DNA from: Eretmocerus hayati
Lineage: Eukaryota > Arthropoda > Insecta > Hymenoptera > Aphelinidae
Assembly: GCA_029851415.1 (NCBI GenBank)
Contig: CM056743.1
Span: 10,470,727-10,534,726, forward strand
DNA: 64,000 nucleotides
Reading direction: 5' to 3'
Shown: positions 48,801 through 58,624 of the stretch, piece after piece
Layout of the letters: the number at the start of each line of letters is the position of its first letter
Position numbering within the stretch: the first letter of the stretch is position 1
Notes under the pieces: generated by a model
Seen by the model: the letters and a program-made list of their open reading frames with translations, nothing else
Told to the model about the DNA's origin: nothing
The model's database searches: none
Translations under genes and position numbers: made by a program

Positions 48801-49954
48801 ACATGAGGGTACCTGAAGGTATCAAATGCAAAGAAAATCAAGTTTGCAAATTAAACAAATCCTTGTACGGTTTAAAGCAAGGCGCGCGTTGTTGGTTTGA
48901 GACATTCGAAGATAAGCTTTTGAAAATCGGCTTCAAGAATTCTGTTGTTGATAGATGCATTTACATTTTAGATAAAGGTAGCATAGATGAAAATATATAT
49001 GTCATACTGTACGTTGATGACATAGTCATAATTTGTGAAAAGATTCAAATCATGAACGGATTTAAAAATTATCTCATGTCAGAATTTAAAATGGTGGATT
49101 TAAAAGAGATCAATATATTTCTTGGTATTAAAATCAGCAGAAACAACAATATTCTGACTCTGGATCAAAGCGCTTATATCAAAACAGTTTTGAGGAAATT
49201 TAATATGGAAGATTGCAATTCAGTAAACACACCACTTCCACTTAAATTAGATTACGAGGCTCTCAATTCTGATAAAGATTGTAATGCTCCGTGTCAATGT
49301 CTCATTGGTTGTTTAATGTACATAATGGTTTGCACGCGACCAGATTTGAGCACAGCGATCAACATTCTAAGTCGTTATGCTAGCAAAAATAATAAAGAAT
49401 TATGGCAACTACTGAAAAGAGTTCTAAGATACTTGAAGGGTTCTATTGACATCAAACTCACATATAAGAAACAAAGATATGAAGAGATCTTGACTGGCTA
49501 TGCAGATTCTGATTGGGGTGGAAATGGAACCGATAGAAAAAGTACCACCGGATTCTTATTCAAATTGTTTGAGCAATGCACCATATGCTGGAATACGAGA
49601 AAACAAAACTCTGTAGCTGCTTCATCTACTGAAGCAGAATATATGGCTCTTTTCGAAGCTGTACGAGAGGCATTATGGTTAAAGTCATTGGCAATGACTA
49701 TTGATATAAAATTGGAAAAACCAATTATGATATATGAAGATAATAATGGATGCATTAGCATTGCCAAGAATCCAACTAGCCACAAAAGATCAAAACATAT
49801 CGATATAAAATATCATTTCACAAGGGAACAAGTCGAGAGAAACATAATTCAACTCGAATATATTCCTACAGGTAATCAACTAGCTGATATGCTGACCAAA
49901 CCATTGCCAGCACCAAGATTTCTCGAGTTGCGAGCGGCAATTGGATTGAATTGA
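45854..49954 (+). CDS. Copia gag-pol polyprotein, 1366 aa
   Basis: Starts at the first ATG after the leader; the frame is open nine codons further. Numbers count from 45827. Gag: about 10-280, ending in a CX2CX4HX4C knuckle (CYHCGRTNHLIKDC, 259-272). Protease: ILDSGASDH, near 328. Integrase: HQRLGH ... CEACIDGKQ zinc finger, then a DDE core with HSDVAGP, IDNGREYLS and PQLNGVAERM. Reverse transcriptase: CKWVFALKNDEFGN, HMDVKTAFLNG, LYGLKQGARCW, and YVDD in LYVDDIVII. RNase H: GYADSDWGG ... STEAEYMAL ... YEDNNG. It makes the capsid and enzymes for reverse transcription and integration. No break was found. Confidence 0.96.
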   Translation: MEKSAWKRNIKQFDGQKYNIWRERIEDLLSELDLHEVIQEEIPEDPDEYWSKKDANATRVIREYLADSILHMANRDLKAKEILQALDNIYRRKSAATQLAARKKLANLKLSGDTTLVQHLVIFDELIYELSASGAHIDEWDKINYLLMTLPSSYDGVVTALETLAEDDMTIDFVKRRLEDHETKLKNANITSAKVLAVEQADGNQFKRRGFHGAKNYPQPNSGRKHSKNKSKGNWKSKKSRPNAKSNMKCYHCGRTNHLIKDCFYYKRNQQQHDKNQDLQTLQMTEQVPNSSISGFAFMTISKTMQNCDGENTVTFILDSGASDHIIKTDRLFASFVNLDPPMRISIARNGTYIAAYKKGIINVRSTLNFGGTLENILYCPEVPYNLLSVQRLRQAGFDILFNQKGVEIKKGSSVVILGKPFHNLTSVEFFIDSKRLRSNAHAYSVLHNNYDLWHQRLGHIGRSKFLELKSNGMIDDIHEIDDVIPSDDLCEACIDGKQARLPFQKSKDKSYVNRPLFIVHSDVAGPINPSSIDDKNYFVLFIDEFTHYCVTYLIAYKSDVFKIFQDFISKAEAHFNSKIVNLYIDNGREYLSNEMKDYCVQKGITFHLTVPRTPQLNGVAERMVRTITEKARAMIHGSKLDEKFWGEAVLTATYLLNITPTKALKVRKTPYELWHNRKPKVKFLRVFGSTLYIHNKIRKTKFERKTSKAILVGYEPNGYKAWDVDNEKFVTVRDVIVDERNYLISRPVTGQKRGESSRSNTDATEMASTSEKIQKVDVVKSTVNINNTAHQKPDESVSITDDAQISESQTNMDPLNEISDLRRSNRIKRLPHISYDEDTSVTNFLLCAQSIACKIPQSFSEIQVSRDKEHWERAVEDEINSLLVNETWTLVPRPANKNIVDCKWVFALKNDEFGNPMKYKARLVARGFSQKYLEDYNETFAPVARISSFRFLLAFANQFNLLIHHMDVKTAFLNGKLKEEIYMRVPEGIKCKENQVCKLNKSLYGLKQGARCWFETFEDKLLKIGFKNSVVDRCIYILDKGSIDENIYVILYVDDIVIICEKIQIMNGFKNYLMSEFKMVDLKEINIFLGIKISRNNNILTLDQSAYIKTVLRKFNMEDCNSVNTPLPLKLDYEALNSDKDCNAPCQCLIGCLMYIMVCTRPDLSTAINILSRYASKNNKELWQLLKRVLRYLKGSIDIKLTYKKQRYEEILTGYADSDWGGNGTDRKSTTGFLFKLFEQCTICWNTRKQNSVAASSTEAEYMALFEAVREALWLKSLAMTIDIKLEKPIMIYEDNNGCISIAKNPTSHKRSKHIDIKYHFTREQVERNIIQLEYIPTGNQLADMLTKPLPAPRFLELRAAIGLN

Positions 49955-50216
49955 GATGCAGCCTGTGCAGTACATGTTATTATATACTATATTGATGTAT
50001 CGATTGCTATTATCAATACATGACCGATTGAAGTCATGAGATGGTCCGGTTGAGGTTTTTCTGGGTTTCCCTCAACCCCAGAACAAATGTTGGACCATAT
50101 GTATTCCCAGAAGGTACAAAGAAAGCACTTGGAAGTAATTTCCATCATAAGCTTAGGAAAGAGCCGGTCGAGACTGATTCTTCGATCTTCATATTTAATC
50201 GGACCCGATTAATTTT

Positions 50217-50226
50217 TGAGGGGGCG
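50217..50226 (+). promoter_or_regulatory. Copia polypurine tract
   Basis: A GAGGGGGCG run ends at the 3' LTR boundary, where plus-strand priming is expected. Confidence 0.7.
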
Positions 50227-50756
50227 TGTTAGAATGTTCAAAAATGTATCGAGTGAAGTAAGATCGAGTTGCGTCATGCGGACTAAACTCTGAATTAGAT
50301 GACGCATGCGCTTTCGAATGATGCTCCGTCGTGCCGCGGTAGCTCTTATGGAAGTCCCGTGTTAAACGCTCGAATTCGGGTGCGCCGCGCTCTGTTTGAG
50401 CGATCTCTTATGAGAGTCTCATGTTAAAGGTTCGAAATATCGTGCGCCGCGCGCGCTTTTCGGGGTTTTATATGGGATTCCCGTGTTGGGGCGACGATCT
50501 GCGGCGCGCCGCGCACAGCATTCTTAGCTTCACAAGACACCTCAGATATAATATAAAGGGGTCCGCTCGGCGGCGTTCTCTTTTTTACTTCTTCTTGCCG
50601 CTGCTTCGTTTGTTTCGTGGTTTCGAAGTGCTTTCTGCGTACCGCTTTTCTTTGAAATAAAAGTATAGTGAAAACATATTAAAATCAAGTTTTCTCAGAA
50701 ATTAGGAAAACCGGGATTTGGATGTGATCCAAATCCCGCCTCTAAAAATTCCAATA
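50227..50756 (+). repeat. Copia 3' LTR
   Basis: Same as the 5' LTR at an offset of 4983 bp; G at 50511 is the only difference seen. Confidence 0.9.
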
Positions 50757-50761
50757 AAAAT

Positions 50762-52435
50762 GATGTGAAAAATATTATCTAGTGTGGGCAAGTAATCTTG
50801 AATGAAATAATTATGTAGAAATTTTTATAGTGGAGTTGCTGAATATCTTTGTTCACAATCAGCAAGTATCAGAAACCTCAACCTTTGTCCGTGACTTTGC
50901 TATTGCTCTCTTGATGTTTGTCAATCACCTCTGAGCCATCTTGAACTCATAGAGTACACCATTTACCATTCTTATAACAGAACAAGTAGATGCATGATGG
51001 GTATGCACTCATGGCAAGGAATCGTAAGGTGAAACTTTTAACTGGTAGCAATTTCTGAGGCTCTCAGAAATGAGTTTCAGAGTCATTTATATTGAGATGA
51101 TATTATTGATAGGAAGCTATTCATCAATGCACTCCTACAATCAAGCAGCTGCAGGAAATTACCTTACATCATGGCAAAAGTCCATGAGATAACCAAAGAT
51201 TTGCCAAGTCAAGTTACAAACTTCCCCAATACTCAAAAGTATACGTAGTTTCAAATTCAAATTTTTCAATCAGGGAAGATATTTCAAGTTTATCAAGAAC
51301 ACTTGGAACTGCAAGCAGCCCAGAATTACAATAGTTGTTGTTCAGAGTAAATTATAGGATGATGTGTGAGCAAGTTTCATGAGATTCCCATACAGATATT
51401 CATAGATTACCAGAAAGGGGACTCGACTGAATGTTACATGTTCTCTTACTAATCTCCATATTTACTTGAAATTCAAGTTATTAAAGAAGTGAATCCATGT
51501 GTGTTCATACGGAACAGGATTAAATCTCAAAAGTTACTCGTCGTAAGACATATGATGAAGTCCATGGTTGCTTTCAAATTTATTTCTACTTACAAGTGCA
51601 GACTGAAATAAAGATGTAGCTTCAGCTCATGCACTAACAAGGAGTTGATTGATGTAATACACATGGCTCGAAATATACATCATGAAATTGAATAGTAGAA
51701 AATAAGATGTGCAAAAACAAACAATCAAATCATTACTTCTCAGAGAAGAGCAATATTGAAATATTGGGAATAGTTCCTCCAATTATACGTTAACTACTAA
51801 TGTCGAAATTCTTAATGAAATCCAACAAACACACAATGTAAAGCTCAAGAAATAAAGATCTTAAACTTTATTTATCATGCTAGCGTGGAGTGTCTAAGGG
51901 AATTTTCTTATTTCCATTGCACGCCACGCTTTCATGGCAGATGAAGTCTACGCTCATTATTTCTTCATAGCTTTGATGATGTATTTGATGGTTGTAACTC
52001 AGAATTTAGTTTTTTGCAGTGAATGAGAAACTGGAGGAAATATTCCCAACTCTTCAATAGTGCTGTTTTCTGAAGTAATGATTAGATTGGTTGCTTTTGC
52101 TTTACCTACAAAGTACTCGGTAGTGACTTTCATGTTATATACATTTTCAAGCCGAACGAGCTTCAGCAAACAACTCCTTATTGGTGAATGAGATGAAACG
52201 TCATAAAAGCGTTTGGCTTGATAATTTTTTAAATTTAATTTCATTTCAATTGCCAAAAAATTATGCACCTGGAAACGGCGTCTAATACTTTTTCAGCCTA
52301 TTTTATGAGTCGATTCCCGTAGTAGATTCCCCGGTTGGGCATACTTCAAAGGACATGCCACTAACTAGACACATTAATTGACGAAGTAAGCAAAAGAATT
52401 GTAAAAACGCGGTTCTTACGACAATTAGTTTTTTG
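50762..52435. other. AT-rich non-coding DNA
   Basis: Only short frames without a domain. I see no repeat structure or RNA gene. Confidence 0.4.
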
Positions 52436-53953
52436 CCATGGACGGTGCGCTCGTGGCGGAGATGAGTTTAACAAAAATGCCAATAAAAATTGAAAAAGAG
52501 TTGATTTTGTATGAATCGTCACGAATCGAACCTGATTTCGAGCGAAATGGGATCAGCTCGCCGTTTTGAATGATTGTCAAACTAAGAATTACCCACACAT
52601 TGCTTATGGAGAAATACAGTGACTCCTCGTTTTCTTCGCTTCTTCTCGGTTTTCTCGCAAATACTCAGAAGTGGTGTGCGATTTTAAGAAATGTCACGAA
52701 CACGTGTTTATCGATTTTTTGAAGATCGACGAGATGATGTAGGTAAATTCACCCGGAAACTCAAGAAAATTGCAGTATCATGTACAAAAGCCCGAGTTTT
52801 TGGTAAAAGAAACTTGCGCTTTCTGCTAATTCTCTTCTATTTTCTCCAACACGAACAAGAAAGCCTGAGTTTCTCGACACATGTAACTAAGTCATCTCAT
52901 AGATTTGTGATAAATCTATAGAAAGCTATCCGTTACATGTAATGCTATGACTTATTTCTCACGAGTATTTGCGAGAGAAACGCGGACATGTTAAGAAAAC
53001 GGAGAGTTGCCGAATTTTTCTATGCCCCTAGCCAGGATGAGTTCGGTAAAAACGACAACATGAACTAGAAAAGGTGTGTTTTTGTAAAAATCGTCACGAA
53101 TTCAACCTGATTTTGAGCGGAATTGTATCAGCTCGCCATTTCGTGAGAAAGTCAAACTAAGAATTCCCCATACATTGCTTATGGGGTAAATTCGGCAATT
53201 CTTCGTTTTCTTTGCTTCTTCGCGGTTTTCTCATAAATACTCACAAGAGGTGAGTTATAGCGAAACATGTGTAGTGAAGATCTATAAGCTGACCTAGTTA
53301 GATTGATCGAGAAACTCAGGCTTTCTTCATCGTATGAAGAAAATTGTACAGAATTAGCAGAAAGAGCGAGGTTTCTTGCAAAAAACTCGGGTTTTTTTTA
53401 CATGATACTGCAATCCTCTTGAGCTTTGTAGTGAATCTACCTACATAATCTTGTAGATTTTCAAATAATCTATAAAAAAGTGTTCGTGACATTTTTCGCT
53501 ATCACCCACCTTCTCCGAGTATTTGCGAGAGAACCGCGAAAAAGCAAAGGAAACGAGGAGTCACTGCATATGTCCATAAGCAGTGTATGGGGAATTCTTA
53601 GTTTTTTTTTGTTTTTTTTTTTTTATTAACGCATTCTCAACCTCTTTTCGGGGTTATTCTGCGGGACCTACAGTTTAAGGTGGGTTCCGAACCACCGCAA
53701 CCACCGAAAAGCACTTATGAAAATTCACATTGGTGCCGGCCGAGATTCGAACCCCAGCCTTCTGCGTTGAAGGCAAAGACCTTATCCACGAGGCCGCGGT
53801 GGCTTCGAATTCTTAGTTTGACGATTACTCGGAGCGGTGAGCTGATCCGATTTCGCTGGAAATTCGTGACGATTTGCACAAAAACACCCCTTATTCATCT
53901 TTAGTTGTCATTTTTGTCAAACTTATCATCGCCAGGGGTGCACCGTGCATGAA
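52436..53953. mobile_element. Compound foldback element interrupted by a SINE
   Basis: The left arm (about 52436-52890) carries TCGTCACGAATCGAACCTGA, GATCAGCTCGCC and GTGACTCCTCGTTTTC. It is matched in reverse complement by about 53280-53945. A third copy of the same segment lies at about 53020-53270 in left-arm orientation, next to a short inverted piece at 52940-53010. No transposase frame is present. The right arm is split by the SINE at 53605-53806. Confidence 0.7.
53605..53806 (-). mobile_element. tRNA-derived SINE, 202 bp
   Basis: On the minus strand the 5' part resembles a tRNA: an A-box-like CCTCGTGGATAAGG and a clear B box GGTTCGAATC (53744-53753). A non-tRNA body and an A-rich tail (the T run at 53605-53624 on the plus strand) follow. 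A perfect 13-bp target duplication GAATTCTTAGTTT flanks it (53592-53604, 53807-53819). It was transcribed by RNA polymerase III and mobilised by a LINE in trans. Confidence 0.85.
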
Positions 53954-55856
53954 ACATAAGCCTGACGATCTAGAGCTTTTCGTGCTTTGGATTCGCTGTT
54001 CGAGAGTCGGTTTCTACGTCTGAAAATGGATGGGAATTCATGGTCTGTCGAATCGACAATTCAACTCCAGCACGGCGTTCGTCGGTGTCATCTGAATATC
54101 AGAAACACCCTCCACAATGAACAGAGTTCGCAGTATGACGACATGATCTTAATACTATCAACAACGTCTTTCAGGAAGTAGAATAAAAATATACAATCAC
54201 ACATTTTTCCCAAATGTCGTCTAGATAAACTATCAGCATGTTCTATCAAATGCCCCATGCAGAGTATTCAAACGATTTTCATCTTCTAAAGGTTGCTGAG
54301 ATGAAATAATTTTTCTGAACTTACATAATTGTCGCGGATTCCCTGAGATTCCCCTGATTTGCAGTGTCAAAATGACTCCCCTGAGAATTCCCTGATTTCC
54401 AGGTTTGTAGATACCATGAAGTAAGAATAGTACAGTGAATATTTTTCGCCTCTTTTGACACCATGAACCTATCATAAAAATATCTATACCTATATTTTGA
54501 CCGAAATATTGGTGGTATTAAGGCGGGCTTATGGGAAATACAGAGCCAACAGAGGTGATGACATCATTAAATTCAGGACTTGGTGATACCATTTTAAAGA
54601 CATGCTATCTAAAACGAGTGGATATTTGAAACAAGGGGTGAAAAAATTTTGTAAAATTGACCTATGACAAGAATTGTTCAAACCCAGTAAATCTTCCAGT
54701 ATAATTGTGATTCGGACGTACATTCCGAGAATGTCAAGCACAGCAAGTATTGTTGACCTGTTTCGACCTGTCCCGGGTGTGGAAATGCGCGGAAATCGTT
54801 CCACGCGTTCAACAAAGGCTTATATGGGGCGGCAACGGTAGCGCAAATAAACTCGCTGTCACTTTCACAGTTGTCAATCTCTCGCATGTCCACCTCATGC
54901 ATCTTGCAGAGGATGAAATTGCATAAAAAATGATACAGGCCTTATTCTGTCGAACTCGAACCCTTTGACTGGAGAGCGAGAGAATGAAACTGCCGGCGCG
55001 TGCGGTGACACGCGAACGGCTGAATCCCAGGCCTGCAACACGTTTTTTGCCGCAGAATCGGCACTTTTTCTCTTTCTCTGGCTCCACAGTCGAAGGGGTG
55101 TGGGTCAAGCGGGATCAGACCTGAAACATTATCAAGGAAATTTCATCTTCTCCAAGATGCATGAGGGTGGCATGCGCTAGATTGACAACTGTCAAAGTGA
55201 CAGCGAGTTTAGTACGCGCGAAACGATTTTTGCGTATTTCCCAACCCGGACTTGAGTTTTTCAAGAATTTTGCAGGGGCCTATTTCGTAGGAAATGTCGT
55301 GCTGTACAACCCGCAGCGCCTTAATATGCATCTTTTTGGAAATTTTCACCAAAAACCAAGTTTGGCACTCAAAATCGTTAATAACAAATAAACGCTGGGG
55401 TCTACGGGCTGTGAACCTTGTGCATTCGATTCATTTCCTCAAAATACATGGAAATATACTATCAAGTCGCCCACTCAGACGTCCCTCCCCAGCGACCGGA
55501 CTTTGGTGGGGATACTATGTAAAATTGAAACTGTTTCACGCGTTCGAAAAAATATACGTAGCAAGTTCGGGAAACACGTTGTTAGACGTGGGCTCGCCGC
55601 GTTGTCGCCTCCCAGGAGAACTTATTGAGACACGGGTATCCCTCTATGTTACGGAATTGTAGCGGTTTTGCGCAATCGCGATTAGTCAAATGCGGTAACC
55701 TCGTCCTCGTATCGTGTACCTTGAAGCCTTATCATGTGAGAAATTGGTTCATGTATGTAGGATGTACTTCACGTCAGTCTCCTCGGGCGCTGTTATTGAA
55801 ACAGTCAGAACGACTGTTAGGTAGAACTGACTGGTAGAACACCTTAGTGTAATCTA
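53954..55856. other. Non-coding DNA with one inverted repeat
   Basis: No gene recognised. It contains the inverted repeat at about 54786-55240. Confidence 0.4.
54786..55240. repeat. Inverted repeat with a GC-richer centre
   Basis: CTCGCTGTCACTTTCACAG, TTGTCAATCT and CATGCATCTTG of the left arm recur in reverse complement at about 55140-55215. The centre (54960-55110) is GC-richer than the arms. Confidence 0.65.
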
Positions 55857-56782
55857 CACTACTGGTGAAAAGTTTGTGCATACCTAAAAATGAAAATTTC
55901 GATTTTGCTCACTCGACTGTTCGGATCTCCTTTGTCCAAATCAATTCTACTTGGGCTCATTTTGTGGATTTTTTCAAACACTTCGAGAGCTATTGGATAT
56001 TTTTTCCGCGCAGCTCGATAGATTATTGCAAAATGAATCTGAAGCATTGTATAATTTTCCAAAAATCGGGTGATTACGCAAACCTCCGCAAGTCTGGCGG
56101 AAATTGATGGATTGAGGTGATTCGAGAGGCATCTGAAAGTAGAAGTGAAGAGCTTAAAAATCCGTTTTTGAAAGTTATTCTAGCTTCTTTCTGGTCCGAG
56201 CTGTGACTGTTTTTGTAAGGGAAGATTTTTCTCGAAGAAGAGTCCCAAAAACCACGAAATGGTGAAGAAATCGGGCCCACGGTGGTATTCCTCAGAGTTT
56301 TTCCAAGTTTTTCCATGTTTTTAGTGAGACGAACCAAAATCAGTGCTTATTTATATCCGTGGAAAAATGAGCCCATTCATAATTTGTCAATGACTGGTTC
56401 TTTTTTCGAGAAGAAACATCCTTTACAAAAAGAGTCACTGCTCGGACAGGAAACAAGCTAGAATGACTTTCAAAAACAATTTTGAAGTCTTGACTTCTAC
56501 TTTTAGATGCCTCTTGAATAACTTGAATCCATCAATTTCCGCCAGACTTGCGGAGGTTTACGTAATGACCCGATTTGTGTGCAATTCTACAAGGCTTCAG
56601 ATTGATTTTGCAAGAATCTATCACGCTGCGCGGAAAAATTATCAAATAGCTCTCAAAGTGTTTTAAAAAAGCTACAAAATCAGCCCAAGTCGAGTCGATT
56701 AGGGCCAAGGAGATCCGAGCAGTCGAGTGAGCAAAATCGAATTTTTATTTTTTAGTTGTGCACAAACTTTTGACCAGTAGTG
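55857..56782. mobile_element. Tc1/mariner-type foldback element, 926 bp (family B copy 2)
   Basis: Both ends are complete: CACTACTGG at 55857 and its complement CCAGTAGTG at 56782, with TA on each side (55855-55856, 56783-56784). The arms match those of 7779-8700 closely (AAAAGTTTGTGCA, CGGATCTCCTTTGTCC), and the centre carries the same GTAAGGGAAGATTTTTCTCG block. No transposase. Confidence 0.85.
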
Positions 56783-56826
56783 TAGTTTATGCAAGTTGAC
56801 AGGATAAGATGATTTTAATCAGGCAG

Positions 56827-57746
56827 TTATACAAAACGGTGTTTCTGGATTGGAGATAACCACCAAGAAGAAGTTGACGGACATGCTAGAGGGGCAAATA
56901 TTGTGAAGTTCTGAAATAATGTTAGTGTTGGGCGGTGATAAGTAGTGCCACACATGCGTCGAGAATTGAAAGTGAGATGAGATGAATTTAGTGGGTACTC
57001 AGACAATAAAGGAAGAATAACTGAGAGAGTTTTGTGAAGACGCCTGCAGGTGTGCTGGAGATGAAAAGTAACATTCAAACAGAATAAATTTATAGCAACC
57101 CACCACCAAAACCGTCTCTTGGCGTATGTGCGTGTTATTATAGCACCGCAGTACGCGCTCGCCAATACTGATTGGTGTTCATTCAATTTTTTGATCGCAA
57201 AGGTATCCATTTCGAGGATTCTCGAGATTTCGCCTGGCTCGCGAGAACAGAGGTAAATAGGTATTATCTGTTGCGTGGAAAAACGCAGAGGTGACAAGGT
57301 GCGTGGACTTGCGTTTGTTTATTTCACCTTATCTGCGGTGACGCTGTTTCAAGCAATTGTTCAACCATCACCTGAACTCATTTCGCGCAATACTAATCAG
57401 AATCCATGAAAACGCGTTTGCATGTAATGACGGTGACAGTAGGCCTACATGAGATTTCGATGGTTACATTCAAACAACTTTTTGTGTGGCAGGAATTTGC
57501 AACACAATTTCAAATCAGTCGTTCAGAACAACTATTCAACAAAAAAGCACCAACTCACTGCCTTTATAGATGAATCGTACATTTTGCTGTGTTCAGATAT
57601 GATTCACGTGAAGGGCACTCGAAGACGCGAGTATTTGGAAGGGCATTGGTAATGAAGGGATGAACAACTATGCTTCTCTCGCAACTACTCACGACTAATA
57701 CCGCCGCCAAAAATCTCACGATAACAGTAGATCAATTTTCACTTAC
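56827..57746 (-). other. Region downstream of the partial minus-strand gene
   Basis: A 156-codon minus frame (57297-56827) has no recognised domain and no supported splice link. Later exons of the gene at 57747-58224 could lie here, but I cannot place them. Confidence 0.3.
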
Positions 57747-58224
57747 ATTGCAATCTTTGGCCGATTCAGGCGGATATTGTGACGCCTTGAAAGCCTTCTC
57801 GATGGTGCTCTTTGATATTTAGGCCTAGGAGGGCGAACCAATTCACCCGCGTCGGTGGCGACTGCGATGGATTCTCCGAGCTCGATACAACGATTTTGCA
57901 CGCACGAAGGTTGGTTCACTGAATTTGCGAGCGTTTCCTCCATTATCACAGGAGGATGAAATAAAAGATCGAGGTCGAGCCGAATAATCCGCCTGCAAAG
58001 CAATATGGAGCCAAATTGTTCAAAGCACTTGGGTCTTGCTCACTTGCACTGATGAGGGCGCGAAAAGACTGCATAGGGTTAGTTTCTTTTGGCGGGCGAA
58101 ACTCGTTATCGATGCACTAACGCAGGATATTTATCGACGGCCCTGACCTACATTTCGCTGCTCGATAAGGGTTTAGGATCCCCCTTCCACCACTTTCACC
58201 CCCTCTGTGATACTCCGGCGCCAT
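57747..58224 (-). CDS. Partial gene of unknown function (first two exons)
   Basis: Predicted exon 1 is 58224-58148 (begins MAPEYHRGGESGGRG). Exon 2 is 57992-57747, after a good CTTTGCAG acceptor. The phase is consistent (2) and the end is a strong AAT/GTAAGTG donor in phase 2. The encoded segment is basic and Arg/Pro-rich (PPRPKYQRAPSRRLSRRHN). The exon 1 donor (AG/GTCAGG) is weak, so exon 2 is the firmer part; alternatively it could begin at an internal ATG (MEETLANSVNQPS). No domain is recognised and later exons were not found. It is divergent from the gene at 58625. Confidence 0.4.
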
Positions 58225-58624
58225 GATTGGCCCGTGCCCGTGCCTGAGCATACTCAACAATCGTTTGTTCGAATGTTTACACATCTGTATGACATAAAAA
58301 GTGAAGTGTTCGTAAGCTATACAAAACCATATCGATGGGGAATATACGATCAACATCATGATGATATTATCAGAATTTTATCTTCAGATTATCGAAATGA
58401 TGCAGTTTGCCGTTTGGATTGTGCGAGGATCTGCGCACGCGTGGGCTGGCGCTGCCCTCAATTCTTCCAGGGCCCTATATGTCTTTGCCCGCTCAGAAAT
58501 GCATGCGATTCCTCGGCCTCTTTCCGGTCGAGGCTTTGTGCGAGTCCACACGTGACGAGCGAGCTCATCAAGTCAACCCTCAAGGCCCTCAACTTTTTCT
58601 AGGCTCTAGGCCGGTTCGCGAAAC
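58225..58624. promoter_or_regulatory. Shared upstream region of two divergent genes
   Basis: About 400 bp lie between the putative start at 58224 (minus) and the ATG at 58625 (plus). The plus-side half is GC-rich, and the layout suggests a bidirectional promoter. No TATA box stands out. Confidence 0.35.

Larger units (their letters stand above)
45244..50756 (+). mobile_element. Full-length Copia (Ty1-like) LTR retrotransposon, 5.5 kb
   Basis: Two 530-bp direct LTRs (45244-45773, 50227-50756) flank one polyprotein in the order gag-PR-IN-RT-RNaseH, which is Copia-type. The target duplication AAAAT is exact on both sides (45239-45243, 50757-50761). The LTRs differ at one base that I found (A 45528, G 50511). 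The single long frame has no stop, so this is a young and probably competent copy. Confidence 0.96.

Noticed and set aside
53735..53806. A functional tRNA gene on the minus strand
   Set aside because: Has a B box but a poor acceptor stem and A box, and carries a SINE body, A-tail and target duplication.
56827..57297. 156-codon minus frame
   Set aside because: No supported link to the exon at 57747 (candidate acceptors lead to early stops) and no domain.
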